Shown one piece after another: positions 33,009 through 43,949 of a DNA stretch of 64,000 bases. Origin of the DNA: Conchocele bisecta (Eukaryota; Mollusca; Bivalvia; Lucinida; Thyasiridae); NCBI GenBank assembly GCA_029237695.1, contig CM055278.1, positions 77,645,817-77,709,816 on the forward strand. Reading direction: 5' to 3'. The notes under the pieces are model-generated. The model was not told where the DNA came from. It was given only the letters and a program-made list of their open reading frames with translations, and ran no database searches. The translations under genes and the position numbers were made by a program. How positions within the stretch are numbered: position 1 is the first letter of the stretch; the number at the start of each line of letters is the position of its first letter.

Positions 33009-33612
33009 AATATTGATATATTGGGTTATATTTTCGCATTGAAATATTTAAATCTGCAAGTGTACTCCACCATCTAGTAAAATGGACTAAGACCGATCTC
33101 AACCAATCAACGTAGAGATGACATAGTTTATCAGTTACGCAAACTAATTTTTGTGGACAAAACTGACTTTTGTGGACAAAACTGAATTCTGTCCCACAAA
33201 ACTGAATTTTGTTCACAAAACTCAATTCTGTCTTACAAAATTGAATCCTTTATAACAAAAATGAATTTTGTATATCAGAATTTTACATAATTGGATTTTG
33301 TGATTTTTAGTGTTACAAAGCTCAATTTTGTCTGGACAAAATTGATTCTGTGCACATAATTAACCTATCCTGCATAGCGCCCCGTATATGGGTCTCAATG
33401 TTAGTATGCATGACTTACCATGCTTGTATACATATGTCCCGTCCCGTCTATTGTACATATCCGCCGTGCATTGTATATTCGTATTCATGTTGTAACATGA
33501 CCTGACTATTCGCAGTACACCTAAATTCACCGCCTGCTTATATACGTCCTTTATATTTTCATATCATCCCTAAAATTCATTCAGAATCTACGAAATAAAC
33601 CCTAGGACTGTA

Positions 33613-33962
33613 TGGAGCCCCGCAGGGGACATGGATATTTTTTAAATTAATTCGTTCCCACGAAATAACAATTCGTTCCCTCAAATTACAATTCGTTCCC
33701 TCGAATTAACAATTCGTTCCTACGATATAACAATTCGTTCCCACGAATTAACAATTCGTTCCCGTGGGAACGAATTGTTATTTCGTGGGAACGAATTGTT
33801 AAATTGAAGGAACGAATTGTTAATTCGTGGGAACGAATTGTTAATTTGTTGGAACGAATTGTTAAATTGAGGTAAAGAATTGTTATTTCATGGGAACGAA
33901 TTGTTATTTCGTGGGAACGAATTAATAAACAAAATAATTGTACGTCCCCTGCGGGGCTCCGT
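33613..33962. mobile_element. Palindromic MITE family D (GGAGCCCCGCAGGGGACRT ends)
   Basis: The ends GGAGCCCCGCAGGGGACAT and ACGTCCCCTGCGGGGCTCC enclose about 14 units of ACAATTCGTTCCCACGAATT in both orientations. Other copies: 41621-41946, 43009-43172 (half) and 47337-47552. No coding. Confidence 0.9.
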
Positions 33963-34694
33963 ATTTTACCGCCCATACAAATGTGACAATAGCATCCATC
34001 GAAACGTGTGGATTAATACTACAACGGCGGCTCCATCAATGACAGTTCAATTGCACGGTCGTACTACTGTATATAAAATTTTCAGTCAGTATAAACTGTG
34101 AACAAATTGATCAGTTTCGGCAGGATTGAATAAGTAACTCTCCGTGCTCAATCGGCATTTGCTGTACATGTAGCACTTCCTAGTAGGACGTGACTACACA
34201 GTTTGAATAGACGTGTTTTTTGTCATAAACTATTCTTTTGTATTCGGTACGCGATGACATTGATTTCAATAGATCTATAAGTAGAATATGTTATGCGGAA
34301 CAGTAAAGTGTTTTAAATCATAAAGTATGGCTATGGACACGTCCCAGGTATGTATGAAGTTGTGTATTCATTGTATATTTAGTAATTAATGTATAACTAT
34401 ATAAAGCCAGTTTATTGTAGATATGTGAATGTGTTGCTTTTAATATCGACAAATTGCAATTATAGACAATAATACCAGCTACAATAGAGACCCGTCCTCT
34501 GTCTTACTGACTGTCTTATATGTGGCTGTGACTGGAGAAATGGGGCTTATGGGTTTTGTCACCAGTGTAGCTTCTGATCAGTAGCACAACCATGTATGCT
34601 GATAACGATCTATATTGCTTGTTGGAAGCATGATTGGTGTTTCATTGATGGAATGGCGAACAGTGCAGATCCTGATCAGACTGTGCGGATTTTT
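33963..34694. other. Unassigned; weak first-exon candidate at 34327
   Basis: ATGGCTATGGACACGTCCCAG followed by GTATGT would encode a seven-residue start (MAMDTSQ) with a good donor. Nothing downstream confirms it. Confidence 0.15.
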
Positions 34695-35150
34695 TATCAA
34701 CATTTAAGAATGAGCCTTAGTTTTTAAATTTCGTGAAATTTGGTCCAATATTGATTTTATTGCGAAAAAACAATTTCCCGATGTTATATCCCCATAGAGT
34801 GAAGATGTCTATGGGGATTTGACATGGGAACTTTTTCTAATTTCAGAAATAGTGGGCCGATTTTAAAAATTAAACTTTCGGTTCCGTAGTTCAAGCTATC
34901 TATTTCCTAGCTACAATAGTTGCCTACGATATGGTTGGAGAGATATCGTAGTTGGGTAGCAATTTTGTTTCTATCTATTTCCACGCCAGTTTCGGAGTCA
35001 AATGCCATTGTTTTACTCCGCCCACAGCTTCTCCACCTCCTTTTCCTCCATGTTAAATTCCCATAGACAAATAGATTTTTCGCAATAAAATAAATATTTG
35101 ACATAATTTCACGAAATAAAAATAAGGCTCATTCTTAAATTTTGATAAAA
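34695..35150. mobile_element. Inverted-repeat element (TTTAAGAATGAGCCTTA arms)
   Basis: AACATTTAAGAATGAGCCTT at the left pairs with AAGGCTCATTCTTAAATTTT at the right over about 46 bp. The interior shares GTTTCGGAGTCAA and CATGTTAAATTCCCAT with the element at 39928-40358. Confidence 0.8.
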
Positions 35151-37821
35151 TGTAATATTATCGAAAAAGATATTATTTTTGCATATTGTTTGTATGGCTG
35201 TAACATGTGGGCATGTTTCGTGACAGACAGTATACATGTATATGCATATGGCGAATGACAGCTCAACTGTCCAACTCTGCATATATTTGTATCAATAACG
35301 CATGCATATATGTGAATGTTTACTGGTTTTATAAATATAAGCTTTTAGCATTGTTCAGCACAATGTGCATGTAACTAACTTGTAGACAATGAAGAACTGA
35401 AGAAGTTACTTACGACGTTAGACTAGTGATAGTAAGGCGACTATAGCTGTAAATCGCCATATTTGTCATGCTCGTGTCTTTGGTACATATAGTCGCCACC
35501 CTGTCCGTCCGTCCGTTTGTCCGTCCGTCGGTTTGTCTGTCCGAGGTTTGCGTTAAACCTTTCAGGTACACGTACGTATTATCTCTGTAAACAGTGGGAT
35601 TGGCTGGGAACTTCCTATATTTACATGTATCAGGTAACCTACCCTGTATTGACCGAATACGTACTGACTGATAACATCCGGGTTACAACGAAGTGAACAC
35701 TGATGTTCCATTGGTCGGACGATGTCACGTGATATTACCGAATGACGTCAGTATAATGACGCAACGTAAACAAGTCCGCGTTCTGTCCATAGATAGCGAC
35801 GTCTTCTGTGGTCATTTTCGTCTTCTGTGGTCATTTTCGAGGATAAAACGTTACCTGATAAATAGAATCAGGCTACTGTATTTTGATATCAATTTTATCA
35901 GGCTCGGTTAGCCTTGCCTGATAAACTTGACATCAAAAGACAATAGCCTGGTATTCTCTGCGAATTAATAATTATCCATAGTTTCATTATGTGGCCCTGT
36001 GCCCAAGGTCAAGGTCAAAGGACTTAGAAGTTTGCATTACTATTTATTTTTTCGATTAAAGTTTTGAGGGGTACACTGGTAGTGAATTTTACTAGGTTAG
36101 CTCCCTTGGAGCTACCTAGTATAGTAGTCTTAGAGATGGAATGTCAACTATTTCTACATTTAAAACTACCATTATGAGTGTTTCACTGAATTTTACTGAA
36201 TTAGCACATGGAAACTAAAAAATAAAGCACATAGTCTGAATTATTTAATTATATATTTACATGATAGTTAATGTTTTATCATACTGTGCCATTACACAAT
36301 AGTTAACTAATTATGGCATATAAAGTAAATTTATTGAATATCATCCGAATTTTGGGGGAAACTAGGGCGCTGTGTGTGTGTTTTTTTTAATGAAAGTTGT
36401 AAATAATGTTGACAAACAATAATTAATGATTTATCTTCAAATACAAAATAATCTGGCATTACTCTTTATGATTATATACTGTAAATCAGTACTTAATTTT
36501 ATATTGCCTGATGATCTCTTAAGAGAGCTGCTGGACACACCAAGGTATATACATACCTTAACTATACATAAAAGCATAAATAAGTGAGGGATAAAAATAA
36601 GCTAACATTGTTTCATTCCATCTTATAGCACATTAATGTGTATAGGAGGGAGCAAATACGTTTTTATAGCTTATTTTTTTCTCTCACTTATTGATGCTTT
36701 TTTCTATATTTAATGTATTTATAGACCATGGTCCGCCACTTCAACCTGTGGCCGGACACATTCCACATCTGACACACCGATGCTGTGTATTGAGGGAGCA
36801 ACTGCTGATTAGATTCAGCCGCTGGTTTTTCGGCTCACATTCTCTCCCAGGCACAGAGGTGAAACGCTTGAATAGTAAATTGAATCTGTTGATGTAGCTG
36901 GGTGTCAGACTTCACCAGTGTGGGTGTCTTCATAAATGTTTAGTTAGTATATCTTTATTATTTGAAAATAGAATGGATTGATGATGAACATCAATTTTAA
37001 TTGTTAGATTATATAAGTTAGGTCGGAAGATTTTCGGATGTGCGAAGCCATGTACACTTCTGTGTTTTCAAATTGATTCACGTAGTACAACAACAATGGC
37101 GCATCCTTGAGTTCGCGTGAACTGTCTGACATGTGGCACACATATTTCCCGTGTTGAGTGTAATATCTATCAAAATACAAACAAAGGCGAACTTCATTTG
37201 TATGTTTCTAATAATTATCAAAATATATGTAAAGTGTGCGAAGCCACGTACACTGACTGTATATTTTTGTATTTAAATGTTCTGATTTTCCTTCTTCCCT
37301 ACACATGAAAAATGGGATTTGACCCTGTTAAACCGACCTAAAATGACTTTAGCCGATGATAAGCCATTAAACATCATTATATACATAAATAATATTTGTT
37401 AGTAATATTGTGGAGCTATCCTAGTTTCAGTATTTTCAGTACTTTGATTTTGTTCTGAATGACGATGTACTTGCATGTTTTATTGTTTTAGTAATGTAGA
37501 ATACATGTGAGCTACCACTTGTAGCCAGTACATATTACTTTGATCGCAGACGGTTTGACATACTTATTAGTCTTGCGGAACACCCAATATTATTGAACAA
37601 CTTACACCATGTAATAATATAACTTTAACATTAGGCAGAAGTTTTTACATGTGTTATAGTGTTTGCAATTTGTATTGCATAATTGTAATCGTCATTGAGC
37701 ATGAAACATTGTAAGCAATAAATAGAATTACATTCATAATTGCTTTTGAAATCTGACAATATAATGATACCTAAATGCACAATTATGGTATATAAAACCA
37801 ATTGTGAATGTCATTGTACCT
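35151..37821. other. AT-rich region with small repeats, no gene supported
   Basis: Holds a CCGTCCGT/GTTTGTC run (35500-35545), a direct 18-bp repeat GTCTTCTGTGGTCATTTT (35811 and 35829), an inverted pair ATCAGGCTACTGTATTTTGA with its counterpart (35868-35956), a hairpin TACTAGGTTAGCTCC (36090-36121) and a GTGCGAAGCCAYGTACAC direct repeat (37038 and 37226). A short frame at 37117-37308 has two CxxC pairs but no other support. Confidence 0.45.
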
Positions 37822-38020
37822 TCCGACATCTGCGTAATTTCATGAAATACGTTTAAAAAAAAAATACAATATTTTCCGCAAATAGCGTCAAAAGTTGACA
37901 ACACTTTCAGGGTACATGCGGAATTATATACTCTGAAAATATTGTCAACTTTTAACTTTATTTATGAAAAATATTGTACATTTTGTAAACGTATTTAATG
38001 AAATTGCGCAGATGTCCGAA
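37822..38020. mobile_element. MITE with about 95-bp arms
   Basis: CCGACATCTGCGTAATTTCA pairs with TGAAATTGCGCAGATGTCCG. The arms continue through AAATACGTTT and AAAAGTTGACAA to a short loop. Confidence 0.88.
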
Positions 38021-38322
38021 AATCCCATGTCTCATATATAGTGGATCGTGACTTTCGCGTTGCAGTTTTCACATCAGTCTGTAGCGATCATGACATTCGT
38101 TCACAAATTTTAAAATTGTCACGGCTCATACTCAACCATTTGCTTACGTGATTTATTGACAAGCATGGAATTCGAGTACATTCTTGAAACGTTTCATTAC
38201 TCATTTCGATGTTCTGTACAACAAAACATACTATATACATCAAATTTCCAAAACATGTACACGGCCGTTCTTCATATACCTGACATGTTGTCTAGTTTAC
38301 ATTAAAGTAGGCACACACTGTT

Positions 38323-38616
38323 CAGGCGCGGATCCAGGATTTCGGGTTAGGTGAGGGGGGGGGGGGGGCGTAACTATTTTGCAATACTTGACTATATTAT
38401 CGAACGTGCTAGGGGGGTCCGGGGGCATTCCCCCCAGGATTTTTTTTGAAATCTACATCGCATTTCCTGCGTTCTGGCGCATTTTGGAGCGAAAAAAAAC
38501 CCCAATAAACAATAAATTCACAACGGGAAGTTCAACGTATACACGTGCCTTGTAAATTGTAAACTGTAAACAAATTTTACTCGGCGAATTTTAGGGGGGG
38601 TGGGGGGGGAGAGAGA
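38323..38616. mobile_element. hAT-like remnant (CAGGCGCGGATCCAGGATTT start) with G runs
   Basis: The start resembles hAT ends of the CAGGGGCGGATCCAG type. The interior includes CATCGCATTTCCTGCGTTCT and G runs, shared with 48320-48495. The right end is not intact. Confidence 0.55.
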
Positions 38617-38912
38617 CATTTTCTAGCAAAATAAACATTCATTCACCATTACCCCAGGTATTGATTGGCAATATTCAGTATACATTGTATATCAGACGTA
38701 AAATGTCAAACTGATATCAGAGGCGATAACCGTGTTTCTTTAAAAGTAAACGGACATTACTATTTATAATATGTCGAAAATATTATTTTTTCAGGTGACG
38801 CATTTAATTATTATAAATAATTAAAAAATGTCATGCCTCATTTGCATATGGAAATAGCCTGATACCACCGCGATTCACTATCAGTAAAATAAATATTACT
38901 AAATGATTTGAT
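38617..38912. mobile_element. Internal fragment of MITE family C
   Basis: ACATTTTCTAGCAAAATAAA through GCCTCATTTGCATATGG and AATAGCCTGATACC match the interiors at 15165-15290 and 22391-22700. Both terminal repeats are missing. Confidence 0.75.
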
Positions 38913-39246
38913 CCCGTCAACACAGTGCGTATGTGCCGTGAAACACGGTGCCGTGAAACATTTTTGATATTCTGTCAATACGACCTAATCACTGCGTATG
39001 AATATGTGCGGTTCGATCCTCCGATTTTGAGGATGCGGCTGGGGTTACTTTTTGCATTTTAAAGCTATTTGTAGTGTTGACGGGGCAAAGACTCGCCCAT
39101 CCCATTTCCTAAGACTTGCCAGATATGTTTTCCCATTCATGGCACTCAATTAAACCACTTTGTACAGGGCCATGATGAAAACAAGTTATTATTTTTTATA
39201 GTATTTTTTTAAAAAAATCCTGATGATTAATGAACTATATAATTGA

Positions 39247-39471
39247 TCACTAGGTTTATCTGTTTGTGACGCAATCGAAAATGTTAATCATTACATTCTC
39301 TCATGTCCCATTTATACAAATCAAAGACAACGATATGTGTCATCTCTTCCTTGTCCACCGATCCTTAATAACATAATTTACGACAGCGAATTTTTAAACG
39401 ACAAAAAAAACAGCCTTGTATTCCAAAGGGTTCAACAATTCAGTATTGCCTCTAAACGTTTCACTGCATGA
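39247..39471 (+). pseudogene. Non-LTR retrotransposon ORF2 C-terminal relic
   Basis: An open stretch of 74 codons ends in TGA. VCDAIENVNHYILSCPIY shows the Cys...His...Cys zinc motif downstream of LINE reverse transcriptases, followed by a helical tail FLNDKKNSLVFQRVQQF. The reverse transcriptase core is absent upstream, where a TGA interrupts. About 240 bp of AT-rich 3' sequence follows, with AATAAA near 39714, as expected for a LINE 3' end. The element class is not resolved. Confidence 0.6.
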
Positions 39472-39927
39472 CGAGAGACTGCCCCTGCGACTGAACGGTT
39501 TGTAATGATTATCTTGTAAACGACCAATAGCAGCTCAAATGCTAGTCGTGTATCGTTATAACACTTCAAAACAATGCCAATGGTTCGGAGCGCATGCTTG
39601 TGATAACTTTCTTTTACTCAAGGAGAAGAATTCACATAAGCTTTGTGAGCTTGTTTTATAATCCTTATTCACCGTTACTTTATATGTATTGTCATGCATG
39701 TATATTATTTGAAATAAATATTGTTTAAACTAATAACCTAATTCTAAACAAATACTAATCACGGATCAGTCTGGCAGAACAGTGCCACAAACCATACGCC
39801 TCCTTTTGTTATGGCGCACTATTATGTATATTTATACGCGTTGACAAATGGTACGAGTTGTGAAATCAATATCGGTAAATCACCGAAATACGACCAGGAA
39901 GATACTACTGTCAGTTCCACGTTTTGC

Positions 39928-40358
39928 TGCCGACGAACTTTTGGCCATTAAACACATTAAATCTTAAAATATTTAAATGTAAGTACTTTTTCAATAACAA
40001 AAAAAGTCACCCTTCCCGGAAAATAACTATTTGAAGAAATTGCATCAACTATTGATTTTATTGAGAAAAAGACATACATTTCTTTTAATATTATTTTTAT
40101 TTGTGGACCGATTTTCAAAATGTAACTTGTTTTCTTATTTACATCATTTACAAGCTATCTAGCCAGGTTTCGGAGTCAATTTCAAATTTGTTTTCGTTTT
40201 TTTGACTCCTCCGCCACCACTTCCATCTTGTTAAATTCCCATTGGAAAATCGTTTTTTCGCTATTAGGGTGACTTTTTTTATTATTGGTGAAAAAGTACT
40301 TACATTTAAATAATTTTTAGATTTAATGTGTTTAATAACCAACAATTCGTCGGCAGAA
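39928..40358. mobile_element. MITE with about 88-bp arms (TGCCGACGAACTTTTGG)
   Basis: TGCCGACGAACTTTTGGCCA through AAGTACTTTTTCAATA pairs with its complement ending AACAATTCGTCGGCA. A degraded relative lies at 14680-14725. Confidence 0.88.
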
Positions 40359-40432
40359 AAATGTGGAAACAGTATACATTCAGACAGTATACATTCAGTA
40401 TACATTCAGAGTCGTGTGCGTGCGTGTCCGTA

Positions 40433-40680
40433 TTAACCCTTTCAACACTACAGCCCTCTATAGCGGTGTTTGCAAACAGTGTAGAACCAGATGAGCCGGC
40501 TCGAAACGAGCCATCTCATCATGATTTTCACTTTTTGCCATTAAAAGTATTTATATTTCAGAACAAAGACACCCCCTTTTCACAAATGGACTAATCTGAA
40601 AATCATTTTGTGTTGATTGAATTTGTCGGAAAATTAGCATATCAAAATTCATTTCGGTTACTTATGGGTGAAAGGGTTAA
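40433..40680. mobile_element. MITE family E (TTAACCCTTTCA ends), copy 1
   Basis: TTAACCCTTTCAACAC at the left, GTGAAAGGGTTAA at the right. Interior GGCTCGAAACGAGCC and ACACCCCCTTTTCA are shared with 43739-43949. Confidence 0.8.
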
Positions 40681-40898
40681 AGGTAGTTCCCACGGATTGG
40701 GCACACCATGTTATTACGAACAATAATCAAGTTTGCCACAATGTAAGGGTCTGTGGTATTATGAGGCTAACTGTCTGAGGGAGATAGCGTCCCTTCTTCC
40801 ACCGACATCTTCTATTGTGTAACTAGTCCATCTGTTAACGCCAGTTGTAAGGCATATTGTTGGACAAAAAGTTTCCAAATCCATTGGAATAGCTAATC

Positions 40899-41321
40899 CA
40901 ATGTGTATGATCACGTGGTACTAACAACAACAACAAGTACTGAAACTTCCAGAATCCATCCGATTCAAAGTACGTATTCTCTTATATTGTCCTTATTACG
41001 TAACAGATTTTGATGAAATATGGCGCATCAAACGCGTCTTGTTAAGCTGCATTTGGTGGTCTCTGTATTTTCGCCCAAACTTCTGTCGTTTCGGCGAAGA
41101 ATCGATTTCCGTGTCTACCGACACGGAAATCGATTCTTCGCAAAAACGACATAAGTCTATGCCGAACTCCATGGACCACCAAATAAAGATCTTGAAGACG
41201 CGTTTGCTGCGCCATATTTCATCAAAATCCGTTGCATATTAAGGAAAATATCAAATAATACTTACTGTACTTTGGAGTGGGCGACGTTGTTGTTGTTGTA
41301 ACCACGTGATCATGCACCTTT
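40899..41321. mobile_element. Palindromic MITE family B, TSD TAATC
   Basis: Starts CAATGTGTATGATCACGTGG, ends CACGTGATCATGCACCTTT. TAATC at 40894-40898 and 41322-41326. Sister of 5546-5975. Confidence 0.92.
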
Positions 41322-41620
41322 TAATCTAGGCTAGTGAGGCATTCATAGTTTAAGTTATTTAATCCATTTAAATGGGTTACTGTCATTTTACGTTATATAT
41401 CATTATTGTACATGATTTATCGTCATTCCATAGCGACACTGTACAGACACGTAGTAAGAAGCACAGCTATCACCCTTCAATGCCAATATATGTTTTCTAT
41501 ATAATGCGATTAACCGCATATAATTGACTTCGTCAACGAATATGAACGGTTTTTGTATAGATGAATTGTTTTAAGTGTATGTAATGAAGAAAGAAAGTAC
41601 GATACACTAGTCTTATATCT

Positions 41621-41946
41621 ACGGAGCCCCGTAGTAGACGTAGAATTATTTTGTATTAATTCGTTCCCACGAAATAACAATTCCTTCACTCAATTTAACA
41701 ATTCGTTCCCACGGTAACGAATTGTTAATTCGTGTGAACGAATTGTTATATCGTGGGAACTATTTGTTAATTCGAGGGAACGAATTGTTAAATTGAGGAC
41801 ACGAATTGTCATTTCGTGGGAATGAATTGTCAATTCGAGGGAACGAATTGTTAAATCGAGGGAACAAATTGTTAAATTGAGGGAACGAATTGTTATTTCG
41901 TGGGAACGAATGAAACAAAATCCATGTCCCCGGCGGCGCTCCGTAT
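41621..41946. mobile_element. Palindromic MITE family D, copy 2
   Basis: ACGGAGCCCCGTAGTAGACG at the left, CGGCGGCGCTCCGT at the right, with inverted ACAATTCGTTCCC units between. TATATCT-like direct repeats flank it. Confidence 0.85.
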
Positions 41947-42188
41947 ATATCTCCGCGCAGGTGGAAGGCAGTCTAGGTTTAATGTTCGGAAATAAATGAA
42001 TGACAAATACTTTTAAATACACAGTCGGTTATTTGAAACTTTAATTATTTGTCAAGGTTAATATTCCATAAGTTTACAGCGTTGCACGATCATTGTGGTT
42101 AGAATTACACAATTCTAGTCACAAGCTCTTAATGAATCGTGTTCGTTCGTACATGTAGGTAGGAAGTAGTGACGTGTGATAGCGGATC

Positions 42189-42418
42189 TGCTGCCCGTTT
42201 CGCTAAGCTTCGTACGACTAAAATGTTCGTACGTGCAAAATTATGATAGTCTGTAAATTTCACATTAACAATGTTTTCTCGCAAACAATTATTGGATTTA
42301 CATTTATTGAGCAATAATGTTCAATAAATGTAAATCCATCAATTTAAATTTCCAGACGATCCTAAATTTGCACTTGCGAACATTTTAGTCGTACGAAGTT
42401 TAGTGAAACGGGCCCCTG
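42189..42418. mobile_element. MITE family A, copy 2
   Basis: TGCCCGTTTCGCTAAGCTTC at the left, AGTTTAGTGAAACGGGCCCC at the right, with the TTGAGCAATAATGTTCAA core. Confidence 0.85.
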
Positions 42419-42570
42419 GAATTTTAGGCGGGTTTGCAGCACTGTACGTGTTGCAGAAATAAAAAGTACCATGAAAACGAGAAGCCGCCAATAAAGGCTC
42501 ATATCAAAGGGTTCTAAACATAAGTATGGAACTTCTAACCAGCTTATCACCTTGTGATGTAAACCAGGGG

Positions 42571-42694
42571 GGCGTTTCAACAAACTTCGTACGACTAAAA
42601 TGTTCGTAAGTGCAAAATTATGATAGTCTGTAAATTTCACATTAGCAGTGTTTTTTTGGTAAACAATTATTGGATTTACATTTATTGAGCATTA
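42571..42694. mobile_element. MITE family A, half copy
   Basis: GGCGTTTCAACAAACTTCGT to GGATTTACATTTATTGAGCA. The right arm is absent and the minisatellite follows. Confidence 0.75.
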
Positions 42695-42732
42695 GGCACA
42701 TACTTAATCCAGAATGTCTGCAATTAGTTATT

Positions 42733-42967
42733 CCAGTAACATGTCTACTCACCGCCCACCTCCCCGACCATCGGATCTACTCCCAGCCCCACATCCCCTA
42801 CCGTCGGATCTACTCCCCGCCCACCTCCCCGAGCGTCGGATCTACTCCCCGCCCCACCTCCCCTATCGTCGGATCTACTCCTCGCCCACCTCCCCGAGCG
42901 TCGGATCAACTCCCCGCCCTACCTCCCCGACCATCAGATCTAGTCCCCGTCCCACCTCCCGACCATC
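42733..42967. repeat. C-rich minisatellite, about 32-bp unit
   Basis: Units CCGCCCACCTCCCCGAGCGT plus CGGATCTACTCC repeat about seven times. A stray unit lies at 43957-44000. The Pro/Ser-rich frame is repeat-derived. Confidence 0.9.
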
Positions 42968-43008
42968 TGAAAGTAAGAAAGAAAGTACGATACACTTGTC
43001 TTATATCT

Positions 43009-43172
43009 ACGAAGCCCCGCAGGGGACGTATAATTCATTTTTATTAATTCGTTCCCACGAAATAACAATTCGTTCCCTCAATTTAGCAATTCGTTCCCAC
43101 GAATTAACAATTCGTTCCCCCGAATTAACAATTCGTTCCCCCGAATTAACAATTAGTTGCCACGGGAATAAC
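43009..43172. mobile_element. Palindromic MITE family D, left half
   Basis: ACGAAGCCCCGCAGGGGACG followed by ACAATTCGTTCCC units in one orientation only. Confidence 0.8.
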
Positions 43173-43355
43173 AATTACTTTTAAGTACACAGTCGGTTAT
43201 TTGAAACTTTAATTATTTGGCAGTGTTTATAGCACTATTAAATGAGTTTACAGCGTTGCATGATCATTGAGGTTAGAACTACATACTTCTATTCACCAGC
43301 CCTTGACTAATCGTGTTCATGTAGGTAGGAAGTAGTGTAGTGTGGTAGCGGATCT

Positions 43356-43542
43356 GGAGCCCGTTTCATTAACTTCGTACGACTAAAATGTTCGTAAGTG
43401 CAAATTATGATTTGAAATTAACAATGTTTTCTTGTAAGCAATTATTGGATTTACATTTATTGAGCATAGGCTGTTTCCAGAAGATCCTAAATTTGCACAT
43501 ACGAACATTTTAGTCGTACGACGTTTAGTGAAACGGGCTCCA
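43356..43542. mobile_element. MITE family A, copy 4
   Basis: GGAGCCCGTTTCATTAACTT at the left and GTTTAGTGAAACGGGCTCC at the right, with the left half of the core palindrome. Confidence 0.85.
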
Positions 43543-43738
43543 GACTCGCAATATTATTCGGTCATATTACCAAAATAGTGTGCTAGTACATACATGGATG
43601 ATTTTCGCTATCCCTATGGCAGAAAGAAAATTGGTGAAATTAATTATGTTCATATGATCATAGTATACACACATACAAGAATGACCTTACCGTTCTTGAC
43701 ACTAGGTTAATTACACTAATGCATTACATTAATAACCA

Positions 43739-43949
43739 TTAATCCTTTCAACACCACCTGTATAGTGGTATTGGCAAACAGTGCAGATCCTGATGAACCG
43801 GCTCGTGACAGGATCTGCACCTTTTGCAAGTAATTTTCATATTTTTGAGGAAGAAAACACCCCCTTTTCATAAATGGACTAGTCTGAAAGATTGGTTGCA
43901 ACATTAACATATCAAATTCTATTCCAATTACTTAAGGGTGAAAGGGTTA
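43739..43949. mobile_element. MITE family E, copy 2
   Basis: TTAATCCTTTCAACACCACC at the left, GGGTGAAAGGGTTA at the right. A hairpin CAGTGCAGATCCTG/CAGGATCTGCAC lies inside. Confidence 0.8.

Larger units (their letters stand above)
31924..33386. mobile_element. 1.46-kb element, TIR TACGGGGCGC, TSD TATGG
   Basis: TATGG at 31919-31923 and 33387-33391 flanks TACGGGGCGC and GCGCCCCGTA. Both subterminal regions hold arrays of ACAAAATTCACTTTTGTG-type units. A 205-bp hAT-like element is nested at 32804-33008. No transposase gene. Confidence 0.85.
41585..43542. repeat. Segmental duplication pair, about 41585-42418 and 42971-43542
   Basis: Both copies run GAAAGAAAGTACGATACACT, then a family D element, ACACAGTCGGTTATTTGAAA, TACAGCGTTGCA, GTAGGTAGGAAGTAGTG, and end in a family A MITE. 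The second copy is shorter because its family D element is a half copy. A minisatellite and a half family A element lie between them. Confidence 0.85.

Noticed and set aside
33650..33925. Regular 20-bp units with short spacers resembling a CRISPR array
   Set aside because: The units are inverted as well as direct, there are no unique spacers of constant length, no cas genes, and the DNA is animal. It is the interior of MITE family D.
34327..34347. Possible first coding exon MAMDTSQ with donor GTATGT
   Set aside because: Seven codons and one donor are easily found by chance; no matching second exon was seen.
34490..34590. Cys-rich frame CLICGCDWRN...CHQC
   Set aside because: Two overlapping frames are equally open over a short stretch, with no start, splice sites or homologue I can recall.
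37117..37308. Small frame with two CxxC pairs (CLTC, CKVC)
   Set aside because: Low-complexity surroundings and the second pair lies in a GTGCGAAGCC direct repeat; a hydrophobic random tail follows.
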